DNA of 64,000 nucleotides from Aldrovandia affinis (taxonomy: Eukaryota; Chordata; Actinopteri; Notacanthiformes; Halosauridae). The translations under genes and the position numbers were made by a program. The notes below the pieces were generated by a model. That model was not told the origin of the DNA. It did no database searches and was given only the letters and a program-made list of their open reading frames with translations. The stretch lies in the NCBI GenBank assembly GCA_029706075.1, contig JAINUG010000089.1:806001-870000 (forward strand). The letters are read 5' to 3'. Shown one piece after another: positions 58,010 to 64,000 of the stretch (positions are counted from its first letter, which is position 1; each line of letters opens with the position of its first letter).

Positions 58010-58183
58010 CTGGCTGCCCCACTCGGTGAGGAACCAGCTCTTGGCGCAGGGGCCCATGTCGCAGTTCTCCACGTCGTTCGGACGCAGCTTCATGTTGCAC
58101 TCCTCGTCCGCCACGTAGTCGCCCACGTTGCTGACGCAGCGCACATCGCGGTTCTTCTGCCCCACCCCGCAGGGAACGGAGCA
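58010..58183 (-). CDS. thsd4: thsd4 exon, thrombospondin type-1 repeat
   Basis: Encodes CSVPCGVGQKNRDVRCVSN, VGDYVADEECNMKLRPND, VENCDMGPCAKSWFLTEWG and SQ. It matches human THSD4 (CNMKLRPND, DMGPCAKSWFLTEW) almost throughout. It is 174 nt, phase 0 at both ends (acceptor gtccccag, donor CAG|gtacgc). Confidence 0.96.
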
Positions 58184-58734
58184 CTGGGGACACACGGGAG
58201 AGACCACGGGGCGCTCATTCACCAAAAACACAAGTCCTAAATCACACGACAAGCGCATACAGGCCCTGTTCACCAAACAGAGACATAAGAGAGACCATAG
58301 GGCGCTCTTTACCCAAAACACAGGCCCCAAACCACACTACAAGCACACCCTGTTCGCCAAACAGAGACAGACACAAACTTAACTTCATAGTACGCGCAAA
58401 TGCAAGCATCACTTTTCTCTTTACAAAAAGAGTTTGGCAACAGTTTTTTAAAGAAAGAAAACTACCACCGAAGTCAGCGTTAAGGAAATATGTTAATTGA
58501 ATCCAGGCCATCCATTACTGTGATTCATGTTTAACACTATGCTCTGTAACGACCTAACATCTTAAATGCAATATGTCATATGCTGACTGGCTTTATGTGC
58601 ATGTGAGCCTCTGAAATGCAAAACAAAATCCTGAAAAGGCAATAAAGGCTTTTAATTTATTACCATCCTTTCTCCTGTGATAGGGTAAACATACACCACA
58701 GCACCAGCATTTCACTGCTTATCCTCTTAGGCAT
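58184..58734 (-). other. thsd4: thsd4 intron with a decayed internal duplication
   Basis: Two roughly 75-nt stretches (from about 58195 and 58277) share gagaccacggggcgctc / gagaccatagggcgctc and the following acaagt/acaggccc blocks, so this part of the intron is a diverged tandem duplication. Nothing else is seen. Confidence 0.6.
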
Positions 58735-58945
58735 TTATCCAACGCTCTTATCCAGAGTGACTTACACAGTTTACATTTCTTTACATACAATCCATTTATA
58801 CAGCTGGATATTTTACTGAAGCAATTCAGGTTTAGTACCTTGCTTAAGGGTAGAACGGCAGTGCCCCCATCTGGGAATTGAACCAGCAACCTGTGAGTTA
58901 AGGGTCCAGCTCCCTAACCATTACACCACACTGTCACACATCCTC
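58735..58945 (-). mobile_element. tRNA-derived SINE with L2-type tail
   Basis: An inverted relative of the copy at 47891. On + it reads ctcttatccagagtgactta at the tail side, then the body gtaccttgcttaagggtaga, and ggaattgaaccagcaacctg (B box on -) toward the head, ending ttacaccacactgtcac. It is nearly full length. Confidence 0.8.
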
Positions 58946-59312
58946 TTCTATAAAACCTATGCCACTCCATTATGTATGTCTTCTTCAACTGCATTGTACA
59001 CTGCGCCGCAGCACTTGTCTTGTCTGTGAGTGTGCACTGTAAACTCTCAGGGATCTGCAGGAGCACCTTCTAATTTTACCGGCACCTAAGGAGTTAAAGC
59101 ATTTCACATACGTATCTGACTTAATTAGTGCTTCTAACCTCTCGTGTTCAAATTTCACCAGTACTTTATAAACAGTGCTTCGATTTTCCAAAGACGTTAT
59201 GCAGACAACTGCGTCTACGTCTTGTCAGCAAGTGAAACCTCAAGACTGACTGCTTAGGGCAGGCCACCCGGCCCAATCTCCTGAACCGCTGCGATCGGCA
59301 GGTGTCACTCAC

Positions 59313-59517
59313 GGTGGTCCAGTCGCTGCGGATCTGCCACTCGCTGCAGATCTTCAGCTGGCAGGTGCTGGTGGTGTCGGGCCTCTCCAGGTGCTGGCAG
59401 CGGCTGGTCTGCACGTTCAGGGTGCGGTTGGCGTACACCTGCCTGCAGAGCACCTGTCTGTGCTGCATGCCCAGACCACAGGTCTTACTGCACTCCGACC
59501 ACTCGCCAATGTCCCAG
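59313..59517 (-). CDS. thsd4: thsd4 exon, thrombospondin type-1 repeat
   Basis: Encodes WDIGEWSECSKTCGLGMQHR, QVLCRQVYANRTLNVQ, CQHLERPDTTSTCQLKIC and SEWQIRSDWTT. It contains a full WxxWxxC/CSKTC repeat and the WQIRSDW start of the next one. The first base completes a Tyr codon from the previous exon; it ends in phase 0 (donor ACC|gtgagt). Close to human THSD4. Confidence 0.95.
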
Positions 59518-59918
59518 CTGCACGCGCAAAAGATGACATCATTGCATGGAGTTTGCCATTTGGAGTTCAGTCATATTTGACAAGCGAAGCAAAATTCACC
59601 TATCTGATCTCTCCGTATGCTGGAACATAAGACAGTACAGTCACAATACAATGAAGGTCAACAATATGGAGACATGTTCAAATTACATACAGCATAGCAT
59701 TTAAAACATTACAAATAATTTTACAAGAAAGTTTATCACAATCTATTCCAGAGGTCAGAAAATCACTGTTTATGGTTACATGTCTGTCATTTATTAGTAC
59801 CTATTAGAAACTGACAATTACTATGAATGATTTGCTATTAATAGATTAATTAATTGTTTGCTTTACTGTTTACAACTTATCCAGATAAGATATTGTTAAT
59901 TATTATTATTATTATTAT

Positions 59919-59951
<33 letters not shown>

Positions 59952-60503
59952 TAATAATAATAATAATTATTTCTTTATTTCGCAGATGCTCTCATCCAGA
60001 GCGACAGCCATTATACTGTACATTAGTGCATATCATAAGTGCAGTGGCATATAAGGGCATGTGTACGGAATATGAAGTACCCAAGGAAGTAACTGTAAAG
60101 CATACGCTATGCAGTGGGAGTACATAAAGAGTTAAATTAATATATACTCATTACAGCAGGAAAGTTCCTAATTGCCTAGTTTAAGTGCCAACTACAGAAA
60201 TCTTGTGAAACTGGTCAAAACCAAAAATGTTTGAAATAAAATAGTTATTTGCTTTGCAGATACCATATTCTTACTCATGGAAATGTCATATTTCATATAT
60301 AGTGGACATTTACTCTGACAACTCAAGTACTGTGCAAGGCAATGGCAGTGTCCCAAACTGCTACCTTTTCATTGCAATTACAGTTTCCTGACCTTTGACC
60401 ATTGCACCGCATTGCTGCCCCTGACCCACCCCAGCCTACTCTCATTGTTTTGTGGAATGTCTTGCCATTGGCTGTGTAGGTTAAGCACAGATGGGGTTCT
60501 CAC
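59518..60503 (-). other. thsd4: thsd4 intron with trinucleotide repeats
   Basis: Holds (ATT)n followed directly by (AAT)n at 59898-59970, able to fold as a hairpin, and a degraded L2/SINE tail at 59975-60010 (gctctcatccagagcgac). The remainder is plain AT-rich intron. Confidence 0.7.
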
Positions 60504-60633
60504 TAGGCGGGGCAGGGCTGCACGTTGCATGGCTCCTCCTGTGGGCTGGGCCTGGTGGTGCTGTCACACATGCTGTCCGTCCCCTGTTCGTGAGTCACCC
60601 TGTGGACACAGCGGAACACTGTGTGCCTGGTAC
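60504..60633 (-). CDS. thsd4: thsd4 exon, cysteine-rich half of the first visible type-1 repeat
   Basis: On the - strand, after the acceptor cctctgcag, it encodes TRHTVFRCVHRVTHEQGT, DSMCDSTTRPSPQEEP and CNVQPCPA. It corresponds to human THSD4 FRCVHRSTHEE...PCNIFPCPA. Length 130 nt: the first two bases complete a Gly codon, and the last two (TA) become Tyr with the first C of the next exon. The donor is TA|gtgaga. It has no long open frame of its own on a single reading and is easily missed by ORF searching; it was found by splice-aware reading. Confidence 0.93.
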
Positions 60634-61107
60634 CTGCAGAGGGGCGAGTGACACTGTCAGAAAAATCATGCGAAACTGGGGTCCATAAGGGGGTCCCTGG
60701 GGTACACCTTGGAAAAATTAAAAGTTAGTTAATTCATTAATTCATTCATTGCCTTTAAACAAAGAATGCTTTGTTTAAAAAGCATGCTTTGTTTATATGT
60801 CTTGAACATACATTTGATTTTCTGATAGAATTAACCTTTGCATATCCTAGGTAATATTATGACATTCTGTTTTAGACATGCTTCCATTTAGTCATGTGCT
60901 AATATTCTGTTTTAAGGGGTCAATATTTAACTACTTAATTGAGGTGGGGATCCTCAGCCAAAGGGTGGTAATTTTAGGAGGCCTTGAGATGAAACAATTT
61001 GGAAACCCACTGATGTAGTAGACAAGACTCTGTGTGAATCAATGAAAATTTGAAATGAACGGAATATGATGCGGTTTGGAAGTTCAAACAGAAAGGGCAG
61101 CGCTCGC

Positions 61108-61305
61108 CTCTGCCACAGGTAGCACTGCAGTCCGTGGTTCCCACAAGTTTCCAGTTGTGCTCTCGCTGTCGTCTGGGTGCCTGGGGCACCGGTACCTGGT
61201 TGTTGGGGATGTGAGGAGGGTACCTGCCTCCCCTGCCTTGGTCGTACCCTTCCTGGTTAGGGTTGCCAGGGTGAAAGTTCCCACCTTGGTTGTGCAAGGT
61301 GTTCC
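61108..61305 (-). CDS. thsd4: thsd4 exon, linker and start of a type-1 repeat, with GC donor
   Basis: Encodes NTLHNQGGNFHPGNPN, a Gly/Pro/Asn-rich low-complexity linker (QEGYDQGRGGRYPPHIPN), then PRRQREHNWKLVGTTDCS and ATCGRG. The HNWKxxGTT-C-S-TCG core is that of human THSD4. The acceptor is ccttccag at 61306-61308. There is no GT at the required donor position. The frame and phase with the next exon require the junction AGAG|gcgagc, that is a GC-AG intron. The linker differs from the mammalian one, which is expected for this disordered region. Confidence 0.92.
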
Positions 61306-61618
61306 CTGGAAGGTGGAAAGCAACATATAACTCAATAAAGCAATACTACGAATTCTCACTCTGCATCCTGAGCTATAACTGCTGCCTCGCAGTGCATTCT
61401 CTTTACGTTACAATGGAGGCGTAAATACATACACATTTTATGCGACACTTGCATGCCTAAGCCCTGTTAAATTGTCAAGCAATTACATTCCACAGGATTG
61501 AAGTCCTTAATGTTTTAAGGGTGAAGATGAACCATAAAATATTGTGGACTGCCACTCTGCAGCCTGTGTCATAGCTGTTGCCTAGCAGGTTTTCTGTATG
61601 CTTGTGGGGGGAACTCAC

Positions 61619-61718
61619 CACCAGGCCTGGTATCAGGAGGGAACTGCGGATTGGCTGGGTTCTCAGCAGGAAGAAGAAACTCATAAAGCACTCCAGGGTT
61701 GGGCTGCTGGTAGATCAT
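61619..61718 (-). CDS. thsd4: thsd4 exon, conserved MIYQQPNPGV segment
   Basis: Encodes MIYQQPNPGVLYEFLLPAEN then PANPQFPPDTRPG. It follows the spacer-like domain and corresponds to human MIHQQPNPGVHYEYV. Phase 0 at the start (acceptor ctcctcag) and phase 1 at the end (GTG|gtgagt). The initial ATG is internal, not a translation start. Confidence 0.92.
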
Positions 61719-61904
61719 CTGAGGAGAAAGCCGTGGTTATTTATGTATACAGGAACAACAGATAATACTGCCCGTAACGCTGTGGGGAATTATGCATGTC
61801 AGTAAGCTGTCTATATAGCCTTACCATTAATACAGGTGAATTGCTCAAAGTGAAACATAGCTAAGTTTCATGTCTCAACAGATTTGCTGCAAATGGTTAC
61901 TCAC

Positions 61905-62080
61905 ATAGACATCCAGAATCTCATTGGTGGGCCCCTCGGCCATGAAGGACTCCCCAGCAGTGTTGCTAATCTCATTGGGCCGGCGGTACGTGAACATGGT
62001 GCCCACCCCCTCATACTTCCCCGGCCTGTCGATGGCCCAGTTCCCATTGATGATGGAGCGCCCTGAGCGACTACGCAGAG
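61905..62080 (-). CDS. thsd4: thsd4 exon, end of the ADAMTS-type spacer domain
   Basis: Encodes LRSRSGRSIINGNWAIDRPG, KYEGVGTMFTYRRPNE and ISNTAGESFMAEGPTNEILD with VY. This is the most conserved part of the ADAMTS spacer module and nearly identical to human THSD4. Phase: two bases complete the preceding codon; it ends in phase 0 (TAT|gtgagt). The acceptor tgcacag is preceded by a long (CT)n array. This is the most upstream coding exon I can support; earlier exons lie beyond 64000. Confidence 0.96.
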
Positions 62081-62086
62081 CTGTGC

Positions 62087-62088
<2 letters not shown>

Positions 62089-62174
<86 letters not shown>
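62089..62174. repeat. (GA)n microsatellite abutting a thsd4 splice acceptor
   Basis: About 42 GA units, with one AAA interruption near 62164. On the - strand this is (CT)n ending 8 nt before the exon, so it forms the whole polypyrimidine tract of that acceptor. The open frames across it (R/E and S/L repeats) are artefacts. Confidence 0.95.
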
Positions 62175-62175
<1 letters not shown>

Positions 62176-64000
62176 CATTATTTCATCACCTGTCTGTACA
62201 AGAAGCAGATTGGAGCATTGCCAGAGATTATATAGACTCAGCAGATACTCAGCTCCGTGTTGTGAACATAACACGTTTTGCCTCCCTACGGTTGCAGCCT
62301 AAACATTCATATTTGATGTGTCTTATAAATATTTGTGAAGGGGCATAAATATTTTCCCAACGGATGCTCTGTACTGTAATATAGCGCCAGAAACTCCTGT
62401 TATCAACCGGAACCTCCGCTCATTAAGAAGCAGAGAGGATGGAAAGGACGTAGGAGCTGGCCATCTTGTTCGTCTACAGAATCTATGGCATTACCCAATG
62501 ACCCGTCTTTATGTAGAAAGCAGATTGAGTTGCAAGATGTTACAACAGATTCTATAGACTAAGCTCCTATAGTCAGCTCTTGTATTCCTTCTGTCCTTTT
62601 CTTGCAGGAGGTTACATGTGGTAACAGGAGTTTCTGGTGCTACATTATGGTTTGAACATTCATGAACAAGTGTGCATAAGGACAGAACATCCATCGCCAC
62701 TTTATTATAGTCATATTGTCCCCTTCATGAATACTCAAACTCATACTTTTTCTGCTTCAACAGTAGGGTGACAGATCAATCAATCAATCAATCAATCTGT
62801 CAATGTTAACAATACGGAGCTGTGGGTCTATATAATCAGCTGTGTTACTTAATGAGCCTATTAATGTCACACTGTTACATGTCTTTACAACAGAAGTGCC
62901 TGTAACTGCAATCATCACAGTGGTGAGTTGAAAGATACTACTTAATGCATGACTAGCACATAAAGTCTTCACAATATGTGGCCCTGCTCCTGGTCGGTCA
63001 GATTAGTCGCATACTGTCATTTACCACATTCACTGAAGCGGACACCGCATCAAAAGACTCCACAATTTAGTCCAAATTAACCATAAATGTAATTGGCAAA
63101 GGCGGAAATTGGAATAATGACTACTCCACATTGAAGGGGAACTTAACTGTTAGCCAGACAGGATAAATACAGGGGCATTCAGAATGACAGGAGGGCTATT
63201 GTTCATCGTAAGCAGTCAGCTGTCACCAGTGCTAGATGCTATTTTTACGGAGGGTTACTAAGCACACATATCTCAAGTATGTCTATAAAGGCTGTTATCT
63301 ATGTCATTCATTGTGGAGTGGTCTCTATAAACTGCAACCATTCATTCATTGTGTGTGTGCCTATTTTAACATATGTGGGAATACATTGATTTTGCAGAGT
63401 TGCGTTTCTTTCTGGATAGGTAGAGGAGGATATTTACGAGACCAGCTTTCGGTTGTCTTAACTTTAAATTCGACTCACTCACTGGGTAACAATAAGGGTC
63501 ACTAAAGGTCATAATACCTATGAGAGCTTTGTAAAATATTCCCAAGGTTCACAGCTGTGCCTCGGGGGGTGGTAACAGGGGTCTGAGTGGGTACCTGAGC
63601 TATTGACCAGCGCATGGGCGTGGCCACCGGGTGTCTGCCCCATCACTGACAGGATTAGCGCCGCAGTGTCTCGGAGAGGGTCAGGGCACCACCCAATCAC
63701 ATCACATCTCCCTCACAGCACATGATTACGGCCAATATTTTGGTTGCATTTACAGTGATCCGATTTGCTGGCCCTCTGACCTCTGACCCCTCCGGCTGTT
63801 CAACTGTGCAAATCTAACAAGAGCTAGCAGACAGTAGTGCAGGCACTTAAAGGGGACATACTTCCCCTCAGTCAATGCAGAAGTATTATCTGGAACGTAC
63901 CCGCGCTAGGAAAAGAGGGCACGCATCTGGCGCGGCGGTAATTGGACTTGAAAGGTGCCTTCCCAAAGTCCTACCAACAGGGCTCAGTTGTGGGTGAAAT
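62175..64000 (-). other. thsd4: thsd4 intron, nothing recognised
   Basis: Intron upstream of the exon at 61905-62080. It holds a short (atca)n run at 62775-62796 and a slightly GC-richer patch at 63560-63700. That patch has no frame matching the upstream spacer-domain or cysteine-rich parts expected of THSD4, so no exon is called. Confidence 0.5.

Noticed and set aside
54706-62080. ADAMTSL4 as alternative identity for the - strand gene
   Set aside because: ADAMTSL4 has a similar repeat-PLAC layout, but the segments CNMKLRPND, TNHVSSLPLEGCG, ARLCVYNYYK and the TGF tail match THSD4 much better.
61924-62274. Arg-Glu and Ser-Leu repeat proteins
   Set aside because: They are translations of the (GA)n array next to a thsd4 exon.
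63518-63700. Possible upstream thsd4 exon in a GC-richer patch
   Set aside because: The frames do not match the cysteine-rich or spacer sequence expected before LRSRSGRSI, and no clear splice sites fit.
1-64000. CRISPR arrays, bacterial operons, rRNA genes
   Set aside because: None seen; the tandem arrays present have no unique spacers and the host is a vertebrate.

Overview
The window is nuclear DNA from a ray-finned fish, almost certainly a teleost. The evidence is intron-rich vertebrate genes with GT-AG exons, teleost-type tRNA-derived SINEs, and many Tc1/mariner, hAT and Harbinger-like remnants with L2- and CR1-type LINE pieces. The species cannot be named from sequence alone. No bacterial genes, CRISPR arrays or rRNA genes are present, and I saw no LTR retroelement or virus copy that I could support.

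Two host genes are recognised and they face each other tail to tail. On the + strand, 13.7-24.1 kb holds the last six coding exons of PEPD (prolidase, Xaa-Pro dipeptidase). They cover about 271 residues, with all five dinuclear-metal ligands and the substrate-side histidine motif intact; the upstream exons lie left of the window. On the - strand, 62.1-54.7 kb holds the last ten coding exons of thsd4 (ADAMTSL6), a secreted fibrillin-microfibril protein. The exons run from the end of the spacer/Cys-rich part through a chain of thrombospondin type-1 repeats to the C-terminal PLAC domain; the 5' exons lie right of the window.

Layout: 1-13.7 kb is a PEPD intron with three SINEs, a CpG/GC-box-rich patch (7.5-8.3 kb) and an old MITE-like repeat. 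13.7-24.1 kb is PEPD. Its third intron in the window carries an antisense, promoter-like, GC-rich block with an 88-codon open frame that contains one in-frame TGA (18.7-19.0 kb). 24.1-54 kb is a 30-kb intergenic repeat graveyard. It contains Tc1-like elements, a hAT element inserted into a CR1-like LINE with a MITE inserted into that hAT, a Harbinger Myb-like ORF remnant, a split minisatellite, and a stray near-identical copy of one PEPD exon (47.3 kb). 54-64 kb is thsd4, whose introns carry SINEs, a short Tc1-like element and long (CA)n and (GA)n arrays lying next to splice acceptors.

The most notable items are the PEPD exon relic 33 kb from its source, the unexplained antisense ORF with an in-frame TGA, a GC-AG intron in thsd4, microsatellites acting as polypyrimidine tracts, and a MITE hairpin 35 nt before a PEPD exon. 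I did not find a clearly new biological system. The antisense ORF is the best candidate for something undescribed.
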